Source of the DNA: Thioalkalivibrio sp. XN279
Lineage (GTDB): Bacteria > Pseudomonadota > Gammaproteobacteria > Steroidobacterales > XN24
Assembly: GCF_011089885.1 (NCBI RefSeq)
Contig: NZ_JAANBD010000029.1
Span: 186,001-250,000 of the forward strand
Length of the DNA: 64,000 nucleotides
Reading direction: 5' to 3'
Below are positions 11,594 to 20,978 of this stretch, in pieces. Within the stretch, counting starts at the first letter, position 1; each line of letters starts with the position of its first letter. The notes beneath the pieces are model-generated. The model did not search any database and was not told where the DNA came from. It saw nothing but the letters and a program-made list of their open reading frames with translations. Position numbers and translations under genes: made by a program.

Positions 11594-11606
11594 TATCAAT
11601 AAGTTA
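11594..11606 (+). promoter_or_regulatory. IHF binding site upstream of pilA
   Basis: TATCAA-TAAG-TTA matches the IHF consensus WATCAA-N4-TTR at every position. It lies between the putative enhancer and the -24/-12 promoter, where IHF bends DNA at sigma-54 promoters. Confidence 0.7.
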
Positions 11607-11624
11607 CGCGCAATCCCCGAGAGT

Positions 11625-11639
11625 TGGCACGCCGCTTGC
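11625..11639 (+). promoter_or_regulatory. Sigma-54 promoter of pilA
   Basis: TGGCAC (11625-11630) and TTGC (11636-11639) match the -24/-12 consensus TGGCAC-N5-TTGC, with the invariant GG and GC 12 bp apart. Transcription would start near 11651 and leave a roughly 70-base leader before the pilA ATG. Confidence 0.9.
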
Positions 11640-11721
11640 TTCTATTCCTGCGACGGCGAGCGATCGCCACGCACTGCAACGACAGATTTCGTTTGGTTGT
11701 TCTCTCAAGGGAGATTAGAAA

Positions 11722-12156
11722 ATGCGTAAGGTACAGAAGGGTTTCACTCTTATCGAACTGATGATCGTGGTTGCGATCATCGGCATCCTGGCGGCGATTG
11801 CTATTCCCGCCTATCAGGACTACACAATTCGCGCGAAGGTCACTGAAGGCCTCAACACGGTGGCTGTTGCTCGTACAGCTGTGGCGGAGTACTGGAATAC
11901 GACCGGCATCTTCCCGACCAGCCAGTCAGCGGCGGGGCTGGGCACCAACACCGACTACGCAACCAATATCATTAAGCAGGTTGACGTGGACGGAAGCGTG
12001 ATTGACGTCCAGTTCAAGGCAATCGGCGGCGACGTTGATGACGGTGACTTGATCCGCTTCACGGCTACCCCCACCAGCCCCGGCAGCACGCTTGAGTGGG
12101 ATTGCGCGACCGGCAGCACGCTGCCCGCGAAGTACCGCCCGGCCAACTGTCGCTAA
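11722..12156 (+). CDS. pilA: Type IVa major pilin PilA
   Basis: The structural subunit of the type IV pilus, 144 residues. A short class-IVa leader (MRKVQKG) is followed by the prepilin peptidase site G7|F8 with Glu at mature position 5 and Phe as the N-methylated residue ([20 protein letters not shown]). The C-terminal disulfide loop is formed by the two Cys in [19 protein letters not shown] good Shine-Dalgarno (AAGGGAGA) precedes the ATG. The gene is monocistronic: sigma-54 promoter upstream and a strong terminator downstream. Confidence 0.97.
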   Translation: MRKVQKGFTLIELMIVVAIIGILAAIAIPAYQDYTIRAKVTEGLNTVAVARTAVAEYWNTTGIFPTSQSAAGLGTNTDYATNIIKQVDVDGSVIDVQFKAIGGDVDDGDLIRFTATPTSPGSTLEWDCATGSTLPAKYRPANCR

Positions 12157-12181
12157 AACCTAAAGCGACTAGCTAACTGAA

Positions 12182-12215
12182 AGCCGGGGCGCCAGTGTGC
12201 GCCCCGGCTTTTTTG
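12182..12215 (+). terminator. Rho-independent terminator after pilA
   Basis: A perfect 12-bp stem AAGCCGGGGCGC / GCGCCCCGGCTT with a six-base loop (CAGTGT), followed by a T-run. It isolates the highly expressed pilin transcript from pilB. Confidence 0.93.
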
Positions 12216-12291
12216 CTCCTTGGCCCACAGGAAGGCCTGAGATAGACTCGGGCGATTATGTGAACTGATTGGCAGCATTCCGGTCGCCAAC

Positions 12292-12320
12292 TCAACGAAA
12301 CTTTTGAGTTCTGATATACA
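12292..12320 (+). promoter_or_regulatory. Possible promoter of pilBCD
   Basis: TATACA (12315-12320) lies 17 bases after TCAACG (12292-12297), between the pilA terminator and the pilB ATG at 12337. The -35 box is weak. A promoter is expected here because of the terminator, but its exact place is uncertain. Confidence 0.3.
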
Positions 12321-12336
12321 ACAAGCCTGATAGCCA

Positions 12337-14058
12337 ATGGCAGCCACCGCACAACCCAGACTGACCGGACTACCACGACGCCTCGTCCAGGAAGGGGTGA
12401 TCAACGAGTCCATCGCGCTCGAAGCGGAAGCCGAAGCTCAGAGATCGGCTAAGTCGTCGGTGGTGTCCTATCTGGTCGAAAAGAATCTCGCCGACCCACG
12501 CGAAATTGCGACTGCTGCGTGCCATGAGTTCGGTGTGCCTGTGCTTGATCTCGATGCTATCGAGGTCGACCTCGAAACGGCCCGACTGGTCGACGAAAAA
12601 CTAATGCATCGTCATCGCGTGCTACCCCTTTTCCGTCGGGGAAGGCGCGTGTTTCTCGGTGTCTCTGATCCGACCCGGCTCCAGGCGATCGACGAGATCA
12701 AGTTCGCGACGGGCATGAGTATCGAAGCCATCGTTGTGGAGGACAACAAGCTCGACGCGATGCTGGCGCGAATGTCCGAGGCACTCGACACGACACTCGA
12801 GGGCTTGGGTGGGGAAGACATCGACCTGGAGAATCTCGAACTCGGCGGCGAGCAGGAAGATTCTGGCCAGGACGTCACGCGAGACGAGATTGACGATGCG
12901 CCGATTGTGCGTTTCGTTAACAAGGTTCTGCTCGACGCCATCCACAAGGGGGCGTCGGATATTCACTTCGAACCCTACGAGAAATTCTACCGGGTGCGCA
13001 CTCGTCTGGATGGCGTGCTGAAAGAAGTCGCCAAGCCGCCCGTAACGCTTGCCAACAAGGTCACCGCGCGCATCAAAGTGATGTCCCGAATGGACATCGC
13101 CGAGCGTCGCATTCCCCAGGACGGTCGGATCAAGCTCAAGCTTTCGGCGAATCGCGCCATTGATTTTCGTGTCAACACGCTGCCGACTCTCTACGGTGAG
13201 AAGGTCGTGCTGCGTATTCTGGACCCGAGCCAGGCCAAACTCGGCATTGATGCGCTGGGATATGAAGACTTCCAGAAGCAGCTGTATCTCGACGCCTTGT
13301 CCAAGCCTTACGGGATGATCCTCGTAACAGGTCCGACCGGAAGCGGTAAGACGGTTTCACTCTATACCGGCCTTAACATTCTCAACACGATCGACCGAAA
13401 TATTTCCACTGCGGAGGACCCGGCGGAAATCAACTTGCCCGGCGTGAACCAGGTCAACGTCAACCCCAAGGTCGGCTTGACCTTCGCCTCGGCTCTGCGT
13501 GCATTCCTGCGCCAGGACCCGGACATCATCATGGTGGGTGAGATTCGCGATCTCGAGACAGCTGAGATCGCCATCAAGGCGGCGCAGACGGGCCATCTTG
13601 TGTTATCCACGCTGCATACCAACGATGCCCCCAAGACGTTGACACGCATGGTCGATATGGGTGTGGCACCCTATGCGATTGCTTCCTCTGTAAGCTTGAT
13701 CATCGCCCAGCGCTTGGCGCGTAAGCTCTGCGACAATTGCAAGGAACCTAAGGAAATACCCAAGGAAGCCTTGCTCCGCGAAGGGTTCACAGAGGCCGAA
13801 GTAGAGGAAGGCCTCACAATCTATGCGCCAGTCGGGTGCAGCAAGTGCAACGACGGTTACAAGGGCCGCACCGGCATCTTCCAGGTCATGCCCGTGTCGG
13901 AGACCATCGGCCGGATCATCATGGAAGGCGGAAATGCGATGCAGATCGCCACGCACGCCGAGAAAGAAGGCATGTGGGATCTAAGGCGAGCCGGGCTGGT
14001 AAAGGTCAAGAATGGCATCACGAGCCTCGAGGAAGTCAACCGAGTCACAATCGATTGA
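12337..14058 (+). CDS. pilB: Type IV pilus extension ATPase PilB
   Basis: The hexameric GspE/PilB secretion ATPase that powers pilus polymerisation. The 573-residue protein has an MshEN-type N-domain and a catalytic domain with Walker A GPTGSGKT (from residue 332), Walker B (DPDIIMVGEIRD) and a His box (TGHLVLSTLHTNDA). A zinc-binding tetracysteine (CDNC ... CSKC) occurs near residues 466-508. The ATG at 12337 yields the usual short N-terminus. The conserved Asp-box region (ASDIHFEPY) is intact. It is followed by pilC and pilD. Confidence 0.97.
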   Translation: MAATAQPRLTGLPRRLVQEGVINESIALEAEAEAQRSAKSSVVSYLVEKNLADPREIATAACHEFGVPVLDLDAIEVDLETARLVDEKLMHRHRVLPLFRRGRRVFLGVSDPTRLQAIDEIKFATGMSIEAIVVEDNKLDAMLARMSEALDTTLEGLGGEDIDLENLELGGEQEDSGQDVTRDEIDDAPIVRFVNKVLLDAIHKGASDIHFEPYEKFYRVRTRLDGVLKEVAKPPVTLANKVTARIKVMSRMDIAERRIPQDGRIKLKLSANRAIDFRVNTLPTLYGEKVVLRILDPSQAKLGIDALGYEDFQKQLYLDALSKPYGMILVTGPTGSGKTVSLYTGLNILNTIDRNISTAEDPAEINLPGVNQVNVNPKVGLTFASALRAFLRQDPDIIMVGEIRDLETAEIAIKAAQTGHLVLSTLHTNDAPKTLTRMVDMGVAPYAIASSVSLIIAQRLARKLCDNCKEPKEIPKEALLREGFTEAEVEEGLTIYAPVGCSKCNDGYKGRTGIFQVMPVSETIGRIIMEGGNAMQIATHAEKEGMWDLRRAGLVKVKNGITSLEEVNRVTID

Positions 14059-14105
14059 TCACCGTGCCCGAAACACCCTCAACGAATAGCGACGAGTGAC
14101 TAGCT

Positions 14106-15317
14106 ATGGCTGACGCTGCGAAACAATATCCCTTTTCCTGGCAGGGCAAGGACGCCAAAGGCACCCTGGTCAAGGGCACGCTCGTCGCTGTAAACGATGC
14201 AGCAGTGCGGGCGAGCTTGCGGCGACAGGGACTCGTACCTATCCAGATCCGACGCCAGAGCACGCTTTTCCAGAAGCGCTCAAAAATCACCAGTGAAGAC
14301 ATTGCCATCTTCAGCCGCCAGCTGGCAACGATGATGCAAGCCGGCATCCCTCTGGTCCAAGCGTTCGACATCGTAGCGAACGGACACGAGAACCCCGGGA
14401 TGCAAAAGCTACTTTCCGCCATTAAGGTGGATATCGAGAGTGGCACAACCCTGGCCGATGCGCTCGCGAAGCACCCGATCTATTTTGACGATCTCTTCGT
14501 GAACCTCGTCTCGGCGGGCGAACAGTCCGGTGCTCTGGAAACGTTGCTAGACAAGATCGCCATCTACAAGGAAAAAACTGAGGCCATCAAGAAGAAGATA
14601 AAGAAAGCACTAACCTACCCCACTGCCGTCCTGGTCGTGGCTTTTATCGTGACTGCGGTCCTGTTGGTATTCGTTATCCCGCAGTTCGAGAGTCTGTTCC
14701 AAGGTTTCGGTGCCGACCTGCCGGCGTTCACGCGCATGGTGATCGACGTATCGCTCTTCGTGCGGAGCAATGGCGTCTTTATTGTCATCGCACTCGTCGC
14801 CGCGGCGTCGGCATTCGGCTATTTCAAAAAACGCTCCCGCAAGTTCAACCATTTTCTCGATAAATTGATTCTTCGGGTTCCGGTCATCGGCGAGATCATC
14901 CGGAAGGCTGCGATCGCTCGATTCACTCGAACTTTGTCGACTATGTTCGCCGCCGGCGTGCCCCTGGTTGAAGCCCTTGAGTCGGTGGCCGGCGCGACCG
15001 GCAATATCGTCTATCAAGTTGCCACGCTGGAAATACGCACGGAAGTCGCCACTGGCACCCGCTTGCAGCGGGCCATGGAAGCTACGGAACTCTTTCCGAA
15101 CATGGTCATCCAGATGGTGGCAGTTGGTGAAGAGTCGGGCTCGCTGGATGAGATGTGCGGCAAGGTTGCAGACTTCTATGAGCGCGACGTTGACGATGCC
15201 GTGGACAATCTGTCCAGCCTGCTCGAGCCGATGATCATGGCCATCCTCGGCATCCTGGTCGGCGGCCTCGTGATCGCCATGTACCTGCCGATTTTCAAGC
15301 TCGGCGCAGTGGTCTGA
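14106..15317 (+). CDS. pilC: Type IV pilus inner membrane platform protein PilC
   Basis: A GspF/PilC-family polytopic protein that couples PilB to pilin assembly; 403 residues. Two repeated T2SSF domains of about 120 residues are seen (FSRQLATMMQAGIPLVQAFD and FTRTLSTMFAAGVPLVEALE). Membrane helices lie near residues 170-195, 220-240 and 375-395. It begins 47 bases after pilB in the same direction, and pilD follows after 28 bases. Confidence 0.97.
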   Translation: MADAAKQYPFSWQGKDAKGTLVKGTLVAVNDAAVRASLRRQGLVPIQIRRQSTLFQKRSKITSEDIAIFSRQLATMMQAGIPLVQAFDIVANGHENPGMQKLLSAIKVDIESGTTLADALAKHPIYFDDLFVNLVSAGEQSGALETLLDKIAIYKEKTEAIKKKIKKALTYPTAVLVVAFIVTAVLLVFVIPQFESLFQGFGADLPAFTRMVIDVSLFVRSNGVFIVIALVAAASAFGYFKKRSRKFNHFLDKLILRVPVIGEIIRKAAIARFTRTLSTMFAAGVPLVEALESVAGATGNIVYQVATLEIRTEVATGTRLQRAMEATELFPNMVIQMVAVGEESGSLDEMCGKVADFYERDVDDAVDNLSSLLEPMIMAILGILVGGLVIAMYLPIFKLGAVV

Positions 15318-15345
15318 TTCGAGTCGGAAACAGGACGGTTTTTGC

Positions 15346-16224
15346 GTGAGCACGCTCGCGGCTTTGCCGCCCGCCATGCTAGCGGCATTCGCGTTGCTAT
15401 TCGGCCTGCTGGTCGGCAGCTTCCTCAACGTCGTGATCCATCGGATTCCACTGATGATGCGGCGGGAGTGGCGTGAACAGTGCGTCGAGGAAATGGCGCA
15501 ACCGGCGTCTGACATCCCCGAGGGTCGGTTCAACATCGTGGTGCCGCGCTCCCGGTGCCCCAAGTGCGGTCATGGGATCACAGCCGGCGAGAATATCCCG
15601 GTCGTGAGCTGGCTGATGCTGCGCGGCAAGTGTTCGGGCTGTGGCACAAGGATCTCGGCCCGTTACCCCGCGGTCGAACTGCTGAGCGGACTCATGTTTG
15701 CTGCGACCGCCGTGCTGCTGCCCTGGCCGGCCCAGGCCCTGGCAGGGATCGCCCTGACCGGCGCGTTGATCGCGTTGAGTTTCATCGACATCGACGAGCA
15801 GCTGCTGCCGGACAACATCACGCTACCGCTGCTATGGGCCGGGCTGGCATTCAACCTGCTGGCCGGGGAACACGCCTTCGTCTCGCTGCAGGACGCCGTG
15901 GTCGGCGCGATCGCCGGTTACCTCTCGCTGTGGACGGTGTACTGGCTGTTCAAGCTCCTGACCGGCAAGGAGGGCATGGGCTACGGCGATTTCAAGCTGC
16001 TGGCGGCGTTGGGCGCATGGCTGGGATGGCAGATGCTGCCGCTGATCATCCTGCTGTCTGCGGTCGTCGGGGCCGTCATCGGCATCGCCATGATCGTGCT
16101 GCTGGGACGTGACAAGCAGGTTCCGATTCCCTTCGGGCCTTACCTCGCGGCGGCGGGCTGGATTGCACTGCTGTGGGGACCGCAGCTCGCGGCGGCCTGG
16201 CTCAACTACGCCGGGCTTCATTGA
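15346..16224 (+). CDS. pilD: Prepilin peptidase / N-methyltransferase PilD
   Basis: A bifunctional aspartyl protease that cleaves prepilin leaders and methylates the new N-terminus. The 292-residue polytopic protein has the zinc tetracysteine CPKC ... CSGC in the first cytoplasmic loop and the two catalytic Asp motifs (FIDIDEQLLPD and GYGDFKLL). It starts with GTG at 15346. Its stop at 16224 is one base from the GTG start of coaE, indicating co-transcription. Confidence 0.96.
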   Translation: MSTLAALPPAMLAAFALLFGLLVGSFLNVVIHRIPLMMRREWREQCVEEMAQPASDIPEGRFNIVVPRSRCPKCGHGITAGENIPVVSWLMLRGKCSGCGTRISARYPAVELLSGLMFAATAVLLPWPAQALAGIALTGALIALSFIDIDEQLLPDNITLPLLWAGLAFNLLAGEHAFVSLQDAVVGAIAGYLSLWTVYWLFKLLTGKEGMGYGDFKLLAALGAWLGWQMLPLIILLSAVVGAVIGIAMIVLLGRDKQVPIPFGPYLAAAGWIALLWGPQLAAAWLNYAGLH

Positions 16225-16225
16225 C

Positions 16226-16885
16226 GTGATCCAGGCGCCGCCGTTCCGCGACGGGCGCCTCCACGTCGGCCTGACCGGCGGCATCGCCAGCGGCAAGTCC
16301 ACCGTGGCCAGGCTGTTCGCGGAACGCGGCGTGCCGGTCATCGACCTCGACCAGGTCGCGCGGGAAGTCGTGGAGCCGGGCCAGCCTGCGCTCGAGGCCA
16401 TCGTGGACGCCTTCGGCAGCGAAGTCCTCGACGACGAGGGCAAGCTCGACCGCGGCGTCCTGCGTGCAAGGGTATTCAAGGACGAGGCGGCGCGCCGGCG
16501 GCTCGAGGCCCTGCTGCACCCGCTGATCCTCGAGGCGACCGTCAGGCACGTCGAAGCGGCGGGCGGCCCATACCAGGTGATCGTCGCGCCCCTGCTGGTC
16601 GAGTTCGGCCTTGCGGGCTGGGCTGACCGGGTGCTGGTGGTGGACTGCCCGACCGCGATTCAGCTGCAGCGGCTCATGACCCGGGACGGCAACGACGAGG
16701 CCCTGGCCCGCTCCATCCTGGCAGCCCAGGCGACGCGTGACGAGCGGCTGGCTGCCGCCCATGACGTCATCTCCAATGCCAACGGCCCCGAGTTGCTGAA
16801 GGACCCCGTGGCGCAGCTCGACGCCCTGTACCGGGACATGGCGGCCACGGGTGAGCGGGACCGTCCCGGCCTGCGGCTGCCCTGA
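16226..16885 (+). CDS. coaE: Dephospho-CoA kinase
   Basis: Phosphorylates dephospho-CoA in the last step of CoA synthesis; 219 residues. The P-loop GLTGGIASGKST and the VIDLDQVARE segment are characteristic. GTG at 16226, one base after the pilD stop, gives an 11-residue lead before the family core. The frame is open into pilD but that part has no similarity. pilD-coaE-zapD-yacG is a known gammaproteobacterial order. Confidence 0.95.
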   Translation: MIQAPPFRDGRLHVGLTGGIASGKSTVARLFAERGVPVIDLDQVAREVVEPGQPALEAIVDAFGSEVLDDEGKLDRGVLRARVFKDEAARRRLEALLHPLILEATVRHVEAAGGPYQVIVAPLLVEFGLAGWADRVLVVDCPTAIQLQRLMTRDGNDEALARSILAAQATRDERLAAAHDVISNANGPELLKDPVAQLDALYRDMAATGERDRPGLRLP

Positions 16886-16982
16886 GAACGTCCGGGGGTT
16901 TGCGGTTACCCCCGGCATCGTAGAGAATCGCGCGATGAGCCAAGGTGCGGCGAACGCCCCGCTCCGCCAGGAAGCGCGGGAC

Positions 16983-17738
16983 ATGATCGTCTACGAGCAG
17001 CCGCTCACCGAGCGGATGCGTACCTTCCTGCGCATCGAGTTCCTGGCCCGCCAGGCGCAGCATCACGCCCGGCAGCCCTCGGCCTGGTCCAGCCGGGCGG
17101 CCATGCACAGCCTGATCGAGATCCTGGCGATCGTCAGCCGGGGCGACGTGCGCGGCGAGGTGCTGAAGGACCTGGAGCGCCACGCCACCATCCTCACCGG
17201 GTTCGGCAACCGCCCCGGCGTGGACCGGACGCGGCTCGACGCCTTGCTGGCGCGCATCTCCCAGCTGAGGGAGCAGCTCGGCAGCTGCGGCGCCAACTAC
17301 ACCCAGCCGCTGAAGAACTCGGAGTTCCTGGCCTCCATCCGCCACCGCAGCGCCATCCCCGGCGGCACCTGCGAGTTCGACCTGCCGGACTTCAAGCACT
17401 GGCTGAGCCTGCCCGAGGAGCAGCGCTACAACGACTTCCAGGCCTGGTTCCGCCACCTGAAGCCGTTGTGCGACGCGATCGGCCAGCTGTTGTGGCTCAC
17501 ACGCGAGTCGTCCCCAGGCAAGCAGGAACTGGCGCCCGGCGGCATGTTCCAGTACCAGATCGACCGCTCCATCGGCTGCCAGCTGGTGCGCATCTCGCTG
17601 CCGGCGGGCGCCGACTACTACCCCGAGATCAGCGGCGGACAGCACCGCTTCACGGTGCGGTTCCTGACCTGGTCCGGCCCAGAGCAGCGCCCGGTGCAAG
17701 TCCTAGACGACGTCCGCTTCGACCTCACCTGCTGCTGA
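16983..17738 (+). CDS. zapD: Cell division protein ZapD
   Basis: An FtsZ-associated factor that crosslinks FtsZ filaments; cytoplasmic. It has 251 residues from the ATG at 16983, close to E. coli ZapD (247), and begins [20 protein letters not shown] like the family. An AGGAAG Shine-Dalgarno eight bases upstream favours this ATG over the in-frame ATG at 16935, which would add 16 residues. It lies between coaE and yacG, and FtsZ itself is encoded later in the window. Confidence 0.92.
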   Translation: MIVYEQPLTERMRTFLRIEFLARQAQHHARQPSAWSSRAAMHSLIEILAIVSRGDVRGEVLKDLERHATILTGFGNRPGVDRTRLDALLARISQLREQLGSCGANYTQPLKNSEFLASIRHRSAIPGGTCEFDLPDFKHWLSLPEEQRYNDFQAWFRHLKPLCDAIGQLLWLTRESSPGKQELAPGGMFQYQIDRSIGCQLVRISLPAGADYYPEISGGQHRFTVRFLTWSGPEQRPVQVLDDVRFDLTCC

Positions 17739-17746
17739 TCCTCGCG

Positions 17747-17941
17747 ATGCGCGAAGTCGAATGCCCCCATTGCGGCAAGCCCGTGCCGTGGACCCCGGAA
17801 TCCCGCTGGCGGCCATTCTGCAGCGAGCGCTGCCGGCTGATCGATCTCGGGCAATGGTTCGGGGAGGAGCACGCCATTCCGGGTGAGCCTGGCGATGGTC
17901 ACGACTTGCCGGACGACGATCTGGACGACGAGGCGCGCTGA
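17747..17941 (+). CDS. yacG: DNA gyrase inhibitor YacG, zinc-binding
   Basis: A 64-residue zinc-ribbon protein. E. coli YacG (65 residues) binds GyrB and inhibits gyrase. The four cysteines are present as [10 protein letters not shown] and [13 protein letters not shown], followed by the usual acidic tail. It starts nine bases after the zapD stop. Its stop lies six bases from the convergent Nudix gene. Confidence 0.93.
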   Translation: MREVECPHCGKPVPWTPESRWRPFCSERCRLIDLGQWFGEEHAIPGEPGDGHDLPDDDLDDEAR

Positions 17942-17947
17942 GTCCGA

Positions 17948-18931
17948 TCAGTTTTTGGGCCAGAGGCTCCGGATCGCAGCGATCCCCTGAGCGCCACGCG
18001 CCCATGCAGTCTCGAGATCCTCGGGGCCGAGGCCGCCTATCGCATAGACGGGCAGCGGCAGGTCGCGGACGAGTTCTTCGAAGCGCTGCCAGCCCATGCC
18101 GGGTTGGCCGGGGTGTGAGGGGGTTTCCAAGACATTGCCCAGGAACGCGTACGTGGCACCGAACTCAATAGCCCTCTCAAGCTCCTCGGCGTTGTGACAG
18201 GACGCACCGAGAAAAAGTTCGGGCTGCAGTAACCGCACGGAACTGTGCGTGAGGTATCGCACTGGTGCGTGGATACCCGCGACGACTTCACGAAGCCGCA
18301 AAAAAAGTGCAGGGGGTAGTGCATCGAGCGCGGACATCCATTCGACGGGGTCTCCGTGCAAAAGGAGCCTGGCGCCCGTCGCTTCCAACCTGCAGCAGGC
18401 CCCTGCGAGGAGTGCGAGCAGTGATCTAGTATCCGCGCCGGGACGTCGCAGGCAGATAAGGCCGCCAAGCAAATCCGCGCGCTCAAGCATATCAAGCAAC
18501 TTCGCATCACTGATCGCCACAGCCGGCGTTACAGCAATCGTGTCCGGAAGCCTGAGGGCGGTGGTGATCTGGGTGTCAGCTGGCAGCAATCCGATCTCTT
18601 GAAGGTCGGCCACACCGCACCATCTCAGCGCTTGGCCCTCCCGCGGCTCGATCTGTCCGCGCCAGCGACTTACGCGCCACACATCGAGGTCGACCTCGAA
18701 CTCAGCATATTGGTGCCTGTATCGGATCAGAGGGCGCGCCGAATCGACTTCAATGTTCAGCTCCTCGCGAAGCTCCCGCGCCAGGCTATCGAAGCGCAGT
18801 TCGTTAACTTCGAGTTTACCGCCCGGGAACTCCCAGAAGCCGGCCATCGCCTTGCCCCGGGGCCTCTGGGAAACGAGTACGCGCCCTCCAGCATCCATGA
18901 GGACCCCAGCAGTAACGTGGATTCTTTTCAA
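17948..18931 (-). CDS. MutT-type Nudix hydrolase fused to a thiamine-phosphate-synthase-like domain
   Basis: A two-domain protein of 327 residues. The N-terminal Nudix domain has an intact box GGKLEVNELRFDSLARELRE..EELNI (G-x5-E-x7-REUxEE) and resembles MutT, which removes 8-oxo-dGTP. The C-terminal part (about 150-327) has a TMP-synthase/TenI barrel pattern (HAPVRYLTHSS; FGATYAFLGNVLETPSHPG; YAIGGLGPEDL). Such fusions are known at the mutT locus of several gammaproteobacteria. The start is probably the TTG at 18931, giving LKRIHVTAGVL like other MutTs. The frame is open to an ATG at 19009 that overlaps the divergent gene. In E. coli mutT follows secA; here the glycan island intervenes. Confidence 0.88.
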   Translation of the reverse strand: MKRIHVTAGVLMDAGGRVLVSQRPRGKAMAGFWEFPGGKLEVNELRFDSLARELREELNIEVDSARPLIRYRHQYAEFEVDLDVWRVSRWRGQIEPREGQALRWCGVADLQEIGLLPADTQITTALRLPDTIAVTPAVAISDAKLLDMLERADLLGGLICLRRPGADTRSLLALLAGACCRLEATGARLLLHGDPVEWMSALDALPPALFLRLREVVAGIHAPVRYLTHSSVRLLQPELFLGASCHNAEELERAIEFGATYAFLGNVLETPSHPGQPGMGWQRFEELVRDLPLPVYAIGGLGPEDLETAWARGAQGIAAIRSLWPKN

Positions 18932-19007
18932 TGTCGCTGATTTCTCTAACTTTGGCCGTGTGCGAAGTGTATATTGTCGCCCGGAAACTGATTTACGCCG
19001 AGATAAC

Positions 19008-20978
19008 ATGCCTGCAAGTTCGGGCGGTTCACGCCGTTGTCATCTGCTCGCCGTAGCCATACTCCTTGCGGGACTGATCGTAGGCTGGCTTGCCTATGCG
19101 CCCGGACTCACGGGCGGCCTGATGTTCGACGATGAGGGCAGCCTGGGCGGCCTCGCGAACGTCAGCGACTGGGATAGCGCGATTCAGTTCATCTCCTCAG
19201 GTGTCGCAGGCCCCATCGGCCGACCGTTGGCGCTGGCCTCTTTTGTGCCGCAGGCCTACGCGTGGCCGGATTCGCCAGAAATCTTCCTGCAGACCAACAT
19301 CCTCATCCACCTGCTCAATGGCGTCCTGGTGACCTGGCTGCTCTATCTGATCGGCCGTGCACGCGGATCCGACGAACGGTGGGCCTCGTTGGCAGCAAGC
19401 GGTGCTGGTGTCATCTGGCTGTTGCTGCCCTTACTGGCATCGAGCTCACTGTTCATCGTCCAGCGCATGACGACACTGGCATCGATGTTCATGCTCGCGG
19501 GCGGCATTGGATACTTCTATGCGCGTCGGAACCTGGAGCACGCCCCGTACCTGGCACTTGCTGGGATGACCCTGGCGTTGGGTATCGGCATGGCGCTCGG
19601 GATGCTCAGCAAAGAGATTGGCGCATTGCTGGTCTTGTACGTTCTTGCCACCGAAGCCACGCTGCTTTCTCGTCCAAGCAATGTTCCCCGAGGCATATGG
19701 CGCAGCTGGTTTGCGCTGGTGCTCGTCGCGCCGCTGATACTGTTGCTGGGCTACCTCGCGATGCGCCTGCCGTATTCCGAGGGCCTAGTGCTGCGTCGAG
19801 ATTTCACGGGCTTTGAGAGACTCATAACCCAGGCGCAGATCCTATGGGAGTATCTGTACCTGGCGTTCATCCCGACAGCCAGCCAGCTAGGGCCGTTCCA
19901 CGACGACTATCCCGTTCAGAGATCGCTGTTAAATCTCCCGACATTGCTAGCCGTGGCGGGCTGGCTCGGGATCATCGGGGCGGCCTTTGTCTTCAGGAAA
20001 AAGGTGCCACTTTTCAGCTTTGCAGTGGCCTGGTACCTCGCGGGACATCTACTCGAGTCAACCACCGTGAGCCTTGAGCTGTATTACGAGCACCGCAACT
20101 ACCTGCCGCTCGTGGGCCCGGTCTTCGCTCTTGTCGCGTCTATGCAAGGCCTTAATAGACAGTGGCGGCGGCTCGCCGGCTTTGGTTTAGCAACCTACAC
20201 AGCGCTTTTAGCCGGCGTACTTGTCACTATCTCATCCCTTTGGGGAAACCCAGAGATGTCCGCGGAGGTTTGGCAGCTCTATCGCCCTAACTCTCTTAGG
20301 GCCAACCAGCACCTCGCCGCCCAGCTTGAGAACCAGTCTTTCGCCCCTGCGTCACGGCGGCTCTTGAACCGCTATCTAGAGGACAATCCGGAAGCTCACG
20401 GCGTCGCTTTACAGGTCTTGGGTATTTCGTGCCAGCTCGAGCCGGACTCAGATCATAAAGAGAGCATCAATCACCTGAAGCAAGCCCTACCAACAACCCG
20501 ATTCAATGCCACTGTCTGGTCAGCATTTAAGCAGATCACGTTCCTAGTGACTGAAGAGAAGTGCAGTAACATCAGTGATGAAGACGTTTACGCTCTCGGA
20601 GAGGCGATGCTTGCCAACCCGGCATTCGAGGTTGGCGCCATCCAGCACGTGATACATGTGGAACTCGGGCGGATCGCGTACAGACAGCGAGACTTTGCCC
20701 GAACAATGATGCATCTTGAGTCCGCCATAAAGGCATTTCAGAATCCCAGAACGCTTCGGATGGCAATTAGAATTCTCGTTGAGGCGGGCCGCACGGACTT
20801 AGCATGGGAGTTTCTTCGGGAGGCTAGACAGCAGAAACCCCCGCAGAATCCATTCCGTGCGATACAGTGGCGCATGGATCTGGATCAGATAGAAGAGGCA
20901 CTGTCCGCACTCGAATCAGAGCACGTCTTACAGCCGGACGGTACGCCGTCGACGCTACTCACGTTAGAGGAGCAATGA
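19008..20978 (+). CDS. TMTC-like GT-C membrane glycosyltransferase with TPR C-terminus
   Basis: A 656-residue protein with about 10-12 membrane helices (residues 13-480) and a helical, TPR-like soluble tail (about 490-656). After the first helix comes an acidic motif FDDE (40-43), the place of the catalytic acidic residues in GT-C enzymes. A segment GRPLALASFV ... NILIHLLNGVL resembles the RPL...N..LH signature of TMTC O-mannosyltransferases, and EHRNYLPLVGP is a further conserved loop. The next gene (Dpm1-like) overlaps its stop and could supply the polyprenyl-phosphate sugar. It lies close to the pilus genes. Protein, perhaps pilin, O-glycosylation is inference; glycan modification is an alternative. 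Confidence 0.65.
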   Translation: MPASSGGSRRCHLLAVAILLAGLIVGWLAYAPGLTGGLMFDDEGSLGGLANVSDWDSAIQFISSGVAGPIGRPLALASFVPQAYAWPDSPEIFLQTNILIHLLNGVLVTWLLYLIGRARGSDERWASLAASGAGVIWLLLPLLASSSLFIVQRMTTLASMFMLAGGIGYFYARRNLEHAPYLALAGMTLALGIGMALGMLSKEIGALLVLYVLATEATLLSRPSNVPRGIWRSWFALVLVAPLILLLGYLAMRLPYSEGLVLRRDFTGFERLITQAQILWEYLYLAFIPTASQLGPFHDDYPVQRSLLNLPTLLAVAGWLGIIGAAFVFRKKVPLFSFAVAWYLAGHLLESTTVSLELYYEHRNYLPLVGPVFALVASMQGLNRQWRRLAGFGLATYTALLAGVLVTISSLWGNPEMSAEVWQLYRPNSLRANQHLAAQLENQSFAPASRRLLNRYLEDNPEAHGVALQVLGISCQLEPDSDHKESINHLKQALPTTRFNATVWSAFKQITFLVTEEKCSNISDEDVYALGEAMLANPAFEVGAIQHVIHVELGRIAYRQRDFARTMMHLESAIKAFQNPRTLRMAIRILVEAGRTDLAWEFLREARQQKPPQNPFRAIQWRMDLDQIEEALSALESEHVLQPDGTPSTLLTLEEQ

